64,000 bases of DNA. Source: CAG-964 sp902789345. GTDB taxonomy: Bacteria > Bacillota > Clostridia > Oscillospirales > Acutalibacteraceae. The stretch lies in the NCBI GenBank assembly GCA_052117325.1, contig JBQKJJ010000003.1. One strand, 5' to 3'. Numbering within the stretch: position 1 is the stretch's first letter; every line of letters begins with the position of its first letter. Below are positions 41,676 through 49,444 of the stretch, piece after piece. Under the pieces are notes generated by a model that worked only from the letters and a program-made list of their open reading frames with translations, ran no database searches and had not been told where the DNA came from. The position numbers were made by a program, and so were the translations under genes.

Positions 41676-43880
41676 ATGGTATCACATTCAGTGCTAAAAA
41701 AATTAATTGCCTCTGCCTGTGTAAGTGCAATGTTGGTTACGGCTTTTCCGGTGGCAGGCGCAGTTAATTATGAGCAAAACAGCACTAAAGCGGCAATTAC
41801 CGTGGCAAGCACAGCTTCGTCAGCTGCAAAAATTACACCAAACGGTGCAATTTTCGGAGTTGGCGAAAAATACAAGCTTAAGCCAAGCTTTGGCACCGGC
41901 GGCAAGCAAACCTGGTCAACCTCAAACAGTAATGTAATCAGAGTATCTTCTGACGGCACAATAGAATGCAGAAAGCCGGGTAAAGCTGTAATATGCTGCA
42001 GAGCCGCAAACGGAACAAGAGCAAAAGCAGAGTTTACAGTTAAACCGGCTCCAAAATCTATGAAGCTGGACGCTACAGCTGTTACACTTGGCGTAGGTGA
42101 AACACACGACTTTGGCAGCACACTGAACGCCGGTGCAGGCTCTTACCAAAGGCACTATTATACCAGCAACGCCTCCGGTGCATCTATAACTATGGCAGGC
42201 GGTCTTGTAACAGCTAAAAAGGCCGGCACATACACCATTACCTGCAAAGCATACAATGGTGTTAAAGCAACTGCGAAGGTTACTGTAAAAAACGCACCAA
42301 CCTCTGTAACTCTTAGTCAGACCTCAACTTCACTTGAGATTGGCAAGGCAGTTACGCTTACTTCTAAGTTATCTTCGGGCAGCTATTCAGGCTCATACAC
42401 TGTTTCATCAAGCAACAGCAATGTAGCCTCGGCGTCATTGGTAAGCGGCAACAAGGTTTTGGTAACAGCCAAAAAGGCAGGTTCAACAGTAATAACCTTT
42501 AAAACCTACAACGGTAAAACTGCAAAATGTACAGTTACAGTAAAAACAAACAGCGTAGCGTTAAACATTTCTGCAACATCAACATCAATTCTAAAGGGAA
42601 ACCACAGCTACATTAAGGCTACCACCTCCCCTTCCGCAAGCGTTACCTACTCATCCTCCAACACCTCTGTTGCAAAGGTAAGCAGCAACGGAATTGTTAC
42701 AGGCGTTGGCGCAGGAACAGCTACAATTACAGTTGCGGCAGGTTCAACAAAGAAAACCTGCAAAATTACCGTTTCTTCCTATTCTTCAGATACCTATGTT
42801 CCTTACTCTACATACACACTTAACAACGGAAAAACAGTTTATCTAAAATCAACCGGTTCAAGCTTCAGTTCATCTGACACAAGCGTTTGTACCGTAAATT
42901 CAAACGGATTTGTTACAGCTAAAAAACAGGGTGTGGCAATTATTACAGCTAACTACTACGGTTCAAAGCGTACCTGTGCAATTACTGTAGTTGGCTCCGA
43001 GCCTGTTCGTTTCAGCTATTCATCTCCTAATTCAGCCTCAAAAAACCAAAAGGTTGAGCTTATAGCTATTACAGACAAACAGCGCACAGCTGTAAAGTTT
43101 AACATTAAGATAGGCAACACTACAAAATCCGTTGCCGCTACAAAGAAATCCCTGGACAGCTCCGGCAACAGATACATTTGGAAAGGCTACTACACCTTTA
43201 ACTCAGCCGGTGAATACCCTGTAACAGCATATTCAATGTACAACAACAACGGAAAGTACAGCACCTGTGAGGGCGGCAAAAGCACTGTTTTTGTAACAAA
43301 TGTTACCTCTGCAAAAACTACCTCCTACAGCCAGCGCAGACCAAGCAACGAAATTCTAGCCCTAAATTCATCATACGAGGGCTTCTTAAGCTCAGTTACA
43401 GACGACCCGTTGGTTTACGACACACCAACTGTTGGCTACGGATATGTTGTAAGAAACGGCGATGCGTTCTACAACAATATGTCACAGGAAGAAGCCTTTG
43501 CGTTTATGGTAAAAACTATGAACGACAGCGTATATTCATCAGCTGTAAACAACTTTATGACATCCAACAACATTAAGTTTAACCAACAGCAGTTTGACGC
43601 ACTTGTAATGCTTGTTTACAATCTAGGCCCTGGCGTACTGAACGACAGCGATGTTTCGGGAATTCTGAAAAATTGTTGGCACAACGGCGTAAGAGATATG
43701 AATTATGTCAACAAAAAGGCACTCCAGTCCGAACTGATACAGTGGCACCACGCAGGCGGCTGCGTATGGGGCTTGCTGTACAGACGAATTGACGAGCTTG
43801 AAGTATTCTGCTACGGCGATTATGTAAGAGATGGCAGCGACAACAATTACGGTATGACATACCGCTGGAACTGCTATTAA
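41676..43880 (+). CDS. Secreted protein with Big_2 Ig-like repeats and GH24 lysozyme domain
   Basis: A 734-residue exported protein. A signal peptide (about 1-29, ending VAGA) is followed by five Big_2-type Ig-like domains (about 40-440; repeated SNSNVIRVSSDGTI..., VTAKKAGT-type motifs), one further beta domain (GEYPVTAYSMYNNNG), and a C-terminal GH24 (T4/phage-type) lysozyme domain (about 560-725). The GH24 part shows the catalytic Glu in SSYEGF, the PTVGYGYV strand, FNQQQFDALVMLVYNLGPG and the closing GLLYRRIDELEVF. It probably binds and cuts peptidoglycan outside the cell. The ATG has AGGAGG 6 bases upstream. Monocistronic. Confidence 0.88.
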   Translation: MVSHSVLKKLIASACVSAMLVTAFPVAGAVNYEQNSTKAAITVASTASSAAKITPNGAIFGVGEKYKLKPSFGTGGKQTWSTSNSNVIRVSSDGTIECRKPGKAVICCRAANGTRAKAEFTVKPAPKSMKLDATAVTLGVGETHDFGSTLNAGAGSYQRHYYTSNASGASITMAGGLVTAKKAGTYTITCKAYNGVKATAKVTVKNAPTSVTLSQTSTSLEIGKAVTLTSKLSSGSYSGSYTVSSSNSNVASASLVSGNKVLVTAKKAGSTVITFKTYNGKTAKCTVTVKTNSVALNISATSTSILKGNHSYIKATTSPSASVTYSSSNTSVAKVSSNGIVTGVGAGTATITVAAGSTKKTCKITVSSYSSDTYVPYSTYTLNNGKTVYLKSTGSSFSSSDTSVCTVNSNGFVTAKKQGVAIITANYYGSKRTCAITVVGSEPVRFSYSSPNSASKNQKVELIAITDKQRTAVKFNIKIGNTTKSVAATKKSLDSSGNRYIWKGYYTFNSAGEYPVTAYSMYNNNGKYSTCEGGKSTVFVTNVTSAKTTSYSQRRPSNEILALNSSYEGFLSSVTDDPLVYDTPTVGYGYVVRNGDAFYNNMSQEEAFAFMVKTMNDSVYSSAVNNFMTSNNIKFNQQQFDALVMLVYNLGPGVLNDSDVSGILKNCWHNGVRDMNYVNKKALQSELIQWHHAGGCVWGLLYRRIDELEVFCYGDYVRDGSDNNYGMTYRWNCY

Positions 43881-43931
43881 TAATAAAACCGCTGTATATG
43901 CAACCAACCAGATAAGATAATTATTTACATT

Positions 43932-43995
43932 AAATTCTCCAATCCGCTGCAATAGGTCTTGAACACCTTATTGCAGCGGATTGGAGAATTTTTTG
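43932..43995 (+). terminator. Very long perfect hairpin terminator
   Basis: A 23-bp perfect stem (arms 43932-43954 and 43969-43991, core CCAATCCGCTGCAATA) with a 14-base loop and a T6 tail, 51 bp past the lysozyme gene's stop. Confidence 0.85.
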
Positions 43996-44069
43996 TATAA
44001 ACCTAGCTCTTCCACCATAGCAAGTGGCTGTGTGTTCAGCCCCTTGAGCGGGACTGGCTGAAGATATTA

Positions 44070-44102
44070 AAAAAAGGTCGGCTTACTTCTCCGACCTTTT
44101 TT
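44070..44102. terminator. Terminator after ypeB
   Basis: A 12-bp stem (AAAAAAGGTCGG / CCGACCTTTTTT) with a 9-base loop, T-rich both ways, 24 bp beyond the ypeB stop. Confidence 0.87.
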
Positions 44103-44125
44103 GTTATTACAGGCGCCGCTGCATC

Positions 44126-45472
44126 CTACATAACCAAAACGCCGTTGTCGTTTTCTATGAGAATGAAAATTTGCTCCTCCAGACCGGTATCGCCGTTTAT
44201 ATATACAAGAACTGTTTCGTCATTTTTGCCCTTGCAGGTATATTCGTAGCACTGAACCTCTTTTCCTGTTGACAGTGGAATAAGGGCTTTTTTACTGCCT
44301 ACAATGTTCAATTTGCCGCTTACGCTGTTTTTAGCCTGATTTACAGACAGCTTCATACTTTTTAGATTGTGCTGTGTATGATTCATAATGTAGCCCTCTG
44401 CATTGTAGCTTACCACGGTGCCGGTTTGTGTAGACACTCCAACTTTAATAAGGTCGCCGTAGCAGGTGGTTTCCTTTTCCGAATATGCAAAGTTTATTGT
44501 ACACACACCATTTTCAATAATATAATAGCTTTCGGTCATATTGTCGATTTTTTGCTGTTTCAAAAAATCCTGCGCCTTTGCCAAAAGCTGTTTATAAACG
44601 TACTTGTTGTCTGTGCCTGTATTTGTGTAGTACATTTCACAAACATAACCGCCCTTTACCGTTACAGTGCCGTAAAGGTTATCTCCCTCAAAAACATATA
44701 CAGGCAGATTTCCCTTTCGGGTTTCTTTATATTTCACATCATCTGTATCCTTATCAACAAAATCAGCAAATGTTTTCTGCGCCTGCTGTACAGAACAGCC
44801 CTGTGCATTTTCCGTCAGCTTAGGAGTTTTTCGCTGTACACTGTCTGAAAAAGGGCCGTCATATATTAAGCTGGGATAGTCAACAAAGCTTTCGCTGATT
44901 GTCAAAAAGCTGTTGTCAAAAGCGGTTTTGTCACTGCTTTGCTGTGTTTGCTCAAGGTTGCCCTGCAGTGCGTTAAGCTTGCCTATATGCTCTGTGCCGT
45001 CAATAAACCTGGCTGACAGTTCCTCTACCTGAGGGGCTACCTTGTCGGCATATTCCGCCAGTTTATTTAAAGCCTCTTTGTTTTCGTCGCTTAGTGTGTT
45101 ATTGCGTGACAAAGTACCTATACAAAATGAAGAAAAATCCGAAACCTGTGTAAGATATTTTTGTATTCCCTCGCTGTCCTGTTGGGATACAGGCAGCTGA
45201 CTAAGTGCGTTTTTAGCCCCCTCTGCCTCTACCATCAGCTTAGAAGCCAACCCATACTGCTGTGGCTGTGTATTTGCATACTCACCCTTTTGCAGGGTAT
45301 TTTTAATAGAAGAAAAATAGTCTGACAGCTGACTAAGGGACCTGTGGTATGAATACTGAATAGTTGTTTTATAGGTATTTGCAAGGTTGTAGCCTACTAT
45401 GCCTGCTCCCAGAATAATTGCTACAGCCGCCGCTATATAGCTTATTAGCCGCACCTTTGTCCTTGTTTTCAT
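44126..45472 (-). CDS. ypeB: Germination protein YpeB
   Basis: A 448-residue spore protein. An N-terminal anchor helix (about 10-30) is followed by a helical domain with the family pattern YSYHRSLSQLSDYFSSIKNTLQKGEY, and C-terminal PepSY-type repeats. YpeB stabilises the cortex-lytic enzyme SleB in the spore. I place the start at 45472 (GGAGG 7 bases upstream); the longer frame would run through the terminator at 45542-45573. No sleB adjoins it, unlike the usual sleB-ypeB operon. A possible forespore promoter lies at 45505-45534. Confidence 0.93.
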   Translation of the reverse strand: MKTRTKVRLISYIAAAVAIILGAGIVGYNLANTYKTTIQYSYHRSLSQLSDYFSSIKNTLQKGEYANTQPQQYGLASKLMVEAEGAKNALSQLPVSQQDSEGIQKYLTQVSDFSSFCIGTLSRNNTLSDENKEALNKLAEYADKVAPQVEELSARFIDGTEHIGKLNALQGNLEQTQQSSDKTAFDNSFLTISESFVDYPSLIYDGPFSDSVQRKTPKLTENAQGCSVQQAQKTFADFVDKDTDDVKYKETRKGNLPVYVFEGDNLYGTVTVKGGYVCEMYYTNTGTDNKYVYKQLLAKAQDFLKQQKIDNMTESYYIIENGVCTINFAYSEKETTCYGDLIKVGVSTQTGTVVSYNAEGYIMNHTQHNLKSMKLSVNQAKNSVSGKLNIVGSKKALIPLSTGKEVQCYEYTCKGKNDETVLVYINGDTGLEEQIFILIENDNGVLVM

Positions 45473-45504
45473 TTTAATGCCTCCAAAAAAGGAATTTACA
45501 AGTA

Positions 45505-45534
45505 TAATTTGTGTTGACAATATATAATTATTCA
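45505..45534 (-). promoter_or_regulatory. Candidate forespore (sigmaG-type) promoter of ypeB
   Basis: TGAATA (45534-45529), 17-base spacer and CAAATTA (45511-45505) fit the sigmaF/sigmaG pattern (GNATA, then CATNNTA) with one mismatch at -10. B. subtilis transcribes sleB-ypeB from sigmaG. No good vegetative promoter is seen. Confidence 0.38.
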
Positions 45535-45541
45535 CAAAAAC

Positions 45542-45573
45542 AAAAAAATCCTGCACTACCAACGGTGCAGGAT
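45542..45573 (-). terminator. Terminator after the 88-residue gene
   Basis: A 9-bp stem (ATCCTGCAC / GTGCAGGAT), 8-base loop and T7 tail on the minus strand, 44 bp after the stop at 45617. Confidence 0.87.
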
Positions 45574-45616
45574 CTTCTGTGGCTGTTTATTCAGCTATAC
45601 TAAAACAATTAAGCTC

Positions 45617-45883
45617 TTATTTAGTTTCAGCGTCGCCTGTGTCTTTAAACAGGTTAAATCTGAACAGCTTAGCTTCATCTTCAGGATTTTCACAAATGAT
45701 GTAAGCCTCAGCAATTTTACCACCCTCAATAAGCTGTGTTAAGCCAACCAACTGGCAAAGCTTACTCTTTAGGTTTAGATGGTCGCCCTCTCTTGTTACC
45801 AAAAATACATTGCCCTGACATGTATCAAGCACGGCAAGGAATTCAGTAACATCAATGTCATGAAGTTGAATCATAGGTGTCAT
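45617..45883 (-). CDS. Conserved small protein of unknown function
   Basis: An 88-residue soluble protein. The pattern FLAVLDTCQGNVFLVTREGDHLNLKSKLCQLVGL followed by AYIICENPEDEAKLFRF resembles a short family found across Clostridia, sometimes mislabelled polya polymerase. It has no membrane segment. AGGAGG precedes the ATG. It forms its own transcription unit with promoter and terminator. Role unknown. Confidence 0.75.
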   Translation of the reverse strand: MTPMIQLHDIDVTEFLAVLDTCQGNVFLVTREGDHLNLKSKLCQLVGLTQLIEGGKIAEAYIICENPEDEAKLFRFNLFKDTGDAETK

Positions 45884-45955
45884 AAAAAAATTCCTCCTCT
45901 AAAATAATTCGTGCCTACTCTGGACTTGGTAATCTCATTTCGGATCTAAACTTTA

Positions 45956-46009
45956 GCAGGTTCTTTTTTCCTGCTGATTATATTATAGCACTAATTTTGT
46001 GAATGTCAA
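45956..46009 (-). promoter_or_regulatory. Promoter and 5' hairpin of the 88-residue gene
   Basis: TTGACA (46009-46004), 16-base spacer and TATAAT (45987-45982). The RNA would begin almost exactly with a hairpin AGCAGG-N9-CCTGCT (45976-45956), which may protect the transcript's 5' end. The stretch 46010-46264 is AT-rich; I see no gene in it. Confidence 0.7.
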
Positions 46010-46264
46010 CAAAAATAGCTCATTTTATTTATACAATAGTCATAAACAAACCGCCTGTTTAGGGGCTTTTGAGGTCTTGTTTTTAATATATTAGTCAAAA
46101 ATATAAAATTCTTTAGAGGTTTCTTATACTTTTAATTTATTTATTTTATTCATTTAGCACAAGGTTTTAAGAGCGATTTTTATACTTTAATTCAAACTGA
46201 CAATTTTCATTATCAGTCATATTTTTGATGTATTTTGCCTGTATTTCACACTGCCGCTTACTGC

Positions 46265-46930
46265 CTAAACCAGTTTTCCGTCGCTTATTTCAACCCTTCT
46301 GGGAACTCGGTGGGCTATGGTGTTGTCATGGGTTATCATAATAATGGTTTTGCCTTGGCTGTGAAGCTTAAAAAGAATATTCATAATTTCACTGCCTGAG
46401 CTAACATCTAAATTACCTGTTGGTTCGTCTGCCAATATTAGCGGCGGTGACGACGCAATAGCCCTTGCAATAGCCACTCTTTGCTGTTGCCCTCCTGAAA
46501 GCTGCCCCGGCAGATGCTTTGCCCTGCTTTCAAGGTCAACCAGAGCCAACGCACGCTCAGCCAAACGCTTGCGTGTATTCTTTTTTATTCCTCTGTATAT
46601 TAACGGAAGCTCTACATTTTCAATAGCCGACAGTGAAGTAACCAAATTGAAGCTTTGAAAAATAAAGCCTATTTCTCTGTTTCTTATTTTGCTTAATCTG
46701 CTTTCTTTTTCTGTAAGAATGTCATTTCCGTTTAGCGTATATTTACCTTTATCCGGCACATCTAAACAGCCCAGTATATTCATTAGGGTAGATTTTCCAG
46801 AGCCTGACTGCCCTACTATAGCCACAAATTCCCCCTGCTCAATGTCTAAGCTTACATTATCAAGTGCCCTTAGCCTGGTTTCGCCTACTTTGTATTCTTT
46901 AACAATATTCCGCATACTTATTAAACTCAT
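46265..46930 (-). CDS. ABC transporter ATP-binding protein (LolD/MacB type)
   Basis: A 221-residue ATPase. Walker A GQSGSGKST (40-48), signature LSGGQQQR, Walker B ILADEPTGNLD and the switch His in MITHDN are all intact; IGFIFQSFNL is typical of the MacB/LolD/FtsE-like class that drives peptide or lipoprotein extrusion with FtsX-like permeases. No permease gene is adjacent on either side, so it is an orphan in this window. Confidence 0.87.
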   Translation of the reverse strand: MSLISMRNIVKEYKVGETRLRALDNVSLDIEQGEFVAIVGQSGSGKSTLMNILGCLDVPDKGKYTLNGNDILTEKESRLSKIRNREIGFIFQSFNLVTSLSAIENVELPLIYRGIKKNTRKRLAERALALVDLESRAKHLPGQLSGGQQQRVAIARAIASSPPLILADEPTGNLDVSSGSEIMNILFKLHSQGKTIIMITHDNTIAHRVPRRVEISDGKLV

Positions 46931-47015
46931 ATATTTACACCTCTCAATTATTATGTAAACATATATAAAAAATATTACAGGTATAAATACAGTATAACTT
47001 TGGCAAAATGAGAAA

Positions 47016-47057
47016 CGCCTACAGTCTGTACAGACAAAACTCTGCAGACTATAGGCG
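47016..47057 (-). terminator. Hairpin after the 257-residue gene
   Basis: A CGCCTA-N-AGTCTG stem pairs with CAGACT-N-TAGGCG (12 bp with one mismatch) around a 16-base loop, 90 bp past the stop at 47148, with a weak T-rich tail. Confidence 0.6.
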
Positions 47058-47147
47058 GGATTATGTTTTAATATTAGTTACAGGTAAACCTAAACAAGTA
47101 TTTGGGTTTAACCTTTTGTTTGCGCTAAGCCGCTTTACAGGTTGGTT

Positions 47148-47921
47148 TTACTGTCCCAGCTTTTCGGCAAACTTGTTGTTTACTTTCTTTACCTTTTCAG
47201 GCTTAACCTTTTTGGTTCTGTATTTCTTTGCAAAGCCCCAAGCCTTACCAAGCACATCGCTTAGCTCACCCTCAATTTTGCTGTCAAGCTCAGGTTTAAT
47301 TCCGTTAAGCACTACAATAGTAATAATTGAGCGGGTATTTAAATCGCCGGCAATATATTGTGCGTTAAGTATACCTGCCAGCTTGCTTATTGACTGCTTG
47401 TTTCCGTTTTTCAAAAGCTCGTTTACCTTTGGAACAATGTGCTTCTGTGCAAAGGTTACGCCTCTGAACGGGTCGTAGCCGTCCTCTTCTTCCCAAATTT
47501 CCACTTTAAGCTCCGGGAAAACATTAACCATTCTTTTGCAGAAGAATCTAGGATCTGCGTTGCCGTCGTCGCTGTTTTTCTTCTTGCCCTTGCCGGAAAT
47601 TTTCGGCTTATTTACAGAAAGAGCGTCTGCAAAGTCGTTACCGATACTGCTTGCCTCTTTATTATCGTCCTTTTCAGGGTCGAATATCCAGGTGTTCATA
47701 CTTTTCCAACTGTTGTCAGGTCCGTCTGAATCCATACCGCACACCTTTAGCGCAACAAGCTGTTTCTTAGCGTTGTACATAACCATATATGCGTTGCTTT
47801 CGCCTGTAAACAAAGCGGCGTATTCTCTGTCGCTGTTGTCTACCTTTTGCCTTTTATAGCCCTGTGGCTCAAGAACTGCCGCTACCTTATCGGTAATTAT
47901 ATTCATAAAAGAAAAATCCAT
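47148..47921 (-). CDS. Protein of unknown function, about 257 residues
   Basis: Not recognised. A soluble protein with an N-terminal alpha/beta segment (FMNIITDKVAAVLEPQGYKRQK...), a charged low-complexity insert near residues 105-120 (GKGKKKNSDDG), a mid part RFFCKRMVNVFPELKVEIWEEEDGY, and a Lys-rich basic C-terminal tail (KKYRTKKVKPEKVKKVNN) that could bind nucleic acid or membranes. The ATG at 47921 has AAGGA 9 bases upstream; an in-frame TTG three codons earlier is unlikely. Monocistronic. Confidence 0.7.
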   Translation of the reverse strand: MDFSFMNIITDKVAAVLEPQGYKRQKVDNSDREYAALFTGESNAYMVMYNAKKQLVALKVCGMDSDGPDNSWKSMNTWIFDPEKDDNKEASSIGNDFADALSVNKPKISGKGKKKNSDDGNADPRFFCKRMVNVFPELKVEIWEEEDGYDPFRGVTFAQKHIVPKVNELLKNGNKQSISKLAGILNAQYIAGDLNTRSIITIVVLNGIKPELDSKIEGELSDVLGKAWGFAKKYRTKKVKPEKVKKVNNKFAEKLGQ

Positions 47922-48039
47922 AGTTATCAATCCTTACTTCTTAGCATTGCGTTAAGCACTGTGCAGCTTAACATTGTAAAACATATCTATTATACATTTA
48001 TTTTTTACTTTTGTCACTACAATTTTTGAAAAATATACA

Positions 48040-48068
48040 TTGCACCAATTAATTGTATATGGTAAAAT
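48040..48068 (+). promoter_or_regulatory. Promoter of murI-DUF1934-argS
   Basis: TTGCAC (48040-48045), 17-base spacer and TAAAAT (48063-48068), 94 bp before the murI ATG. Confidence 0.65.
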
Positions 48069-48162
48069 TGTATTTTAGAATGGGTTTTGTATGTGAGTTG
48101 CTTTTTAAATACAGCAGCCCCTGCTATAAGACCAATTACATAAAACGAAAGGCTGATAAATT

Positions 48163-48978
48163 ATGTCAAAAACTTCAGCTATAGGAGTATTTGATTCCGG
48201 CTTAGGCGGTTTAACCGCTGTAAAGGAATTAATTAGATTTTTACCAAATGAAAACATCGTTTACTTTGGTGACACCAGCCGAGTTCCGTATGGCAACCGA
48301 AGTAAAGAAACTATAACACGCTATGCCATGCAGGACGCAAGGTTTCTGCAAACAAAGGATATAAAAATTTTAATAGCTGCCTGCGGTACAGTAAGCTCTG
48401 TAGCTGGCAACTTGGGCGATGAATTTCATATGCCGTACACAGGGGTAGTAACCCCTACAGCCTATGCCGCCGCAAACACCACAAAAAACGGTAAAATAGG
48501 CGTAATAGGTACAACCGCAACTATAAACAGCAGTTCTTATAAACACGCTATAGAAAATATGAACAGCAGCCTTAATGTTTACCAAAAGGACTGTCCGCTG
48601 TTTGTTCCGCTGGTTGAAAACGGCTTTATAGATAAAAACGACATTGTTGTACGCACTGTAGTTCAGCGTTACCTTCAGCCGCTTATTGACAGCGGTGTTG
48701 ACACACTTATTTTAGGCTGTACGCACTACCCTATTTTAAGAGAGGCTATTGCAGATGTTATGGGTGACGGCGTTGCGCTGATTGACTCCGGCAGAGAAAC
48801 CGCCAGATATGCGGCAAAGCTTATAAAAGAAAACGGACTTGAAAACCCTCAACAGGAATCCGGCAGCTGTGAATACTTTGTAAGCGACCGTGTAGACGGC
48901 TTTAGCAAGGTGGCAAGCCTATTTTTAGGAAACACCTTTAACCAAGAGGTGCACCAAATAAATATTCAGCACTACTGA
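48163..48978 (+). CDS. murI: Glutamate racemase
   Basis: Makes D-glutamate for peptidoglycan; 271 residues. GVFDSGLGGLT carries Asp11, IAACGTVSS the first catalytic Cys (Cys74) and LILGCTHYP the second, with the usual His neighbour. The ATG follows GAAAGG. It heads a three-gene unit with a DUF1934 gene 16 bp downstream and argS. Confidence 0.97.
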   Translation: MSKTSAIGVFDSGLGGLTAVKELIRFLPNENIVYFGDTSRVPYGNRSKETITRYAMQDARFLQTKDIKILIAACGTVSSVAGNLGDEFHMPYTGVVTPTAYAAANTTKNGKIGVIGTTATINSSSYKHAIENMNSSLNVYQKDCPLFVPLVENGFIDKNDIVVRTVVQRYLQPLIDSGVDTLILGCTHYPILREAIADVMGDGVALIDSGRETARYAAKLIKENGLENPQQESGSCEYFVSDRVDGFSKVASLFLGNTFNQEVHQINIQHY

Positions 48979-48994
48979 TTTTGCAGGTGAACGA

Positions 48995-49426
48995 ATGAGT
49001 AAAGATAAATATATTATTGATATTATAGGTACGCAGTGTATAGAGGACGAAATACAGGATTCTGTTACTGTAACTACCACAGGCGACTACAAGGTAGCCT
49101 CAACAGGCAATAAATTTATACGCTATAAAGAATACGACGAGGAAAATCCCTCTGTATTTCAAAACACAACTATAAAAATTTCTGACCGACAGGTTACAAT
49201 TACACGCAGCGGCGAATATGATTCTCAGCTTATACTGGAATGTAACAAACGCCATCAGTGTCATTACCACACACCTGTAGGCTCGCTTATAATAGGGGTG
49301 TTTACCAAGGTTATGGATATTAACCTAAACGAGCAAGGCGGCAGTATAGATGTAGCATATACTCTTGATTTTGACTCCGCAACAGTAAGTGAAAATACAT
49401 TTAAAATAAACATAAGAGAAAATTAA
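48995..49426 (+). CDS. DUF1934 (YwiB-like) protein
   Basis: A 143-residue beta-barrel protein of the DUF1934 family, lipocalin-like in shape, of unknown function. Marks are ITRSGEYDSQLILECNKRHQCHYHTPVGSL and the closing DVAYTLDFDSATVSENTFKINIRE. Its position directly before argS is conserved in Firmicutes (ywiB-argS in B. subtilis), suggesting a link to translation or a shared transcript only. Confidence 0.9.
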   Translation: MSKDKYIIDIIGTQCIEDEIQDSVTVTTTGDYKVASTGNKFIRYKEYDEENPSVFQNTTIKISDRQVTITRSGEYDSQLILECNKRHQCHYHTPVGSLIIGVFTKVMDINLNEQGGSIDVAYTLDFDSATVSENTFKINIREN

Positions 49427-49444
49427 CAGGAGAGGAAAATAACA

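Noticed and set aside
45473..45562. N-terminal extension of ypeB by 30 codons
   Set aside because: It would pass through a clear terminator of the upstream gene and lacks a ribosome site; the ATG at 45472 has a good one.
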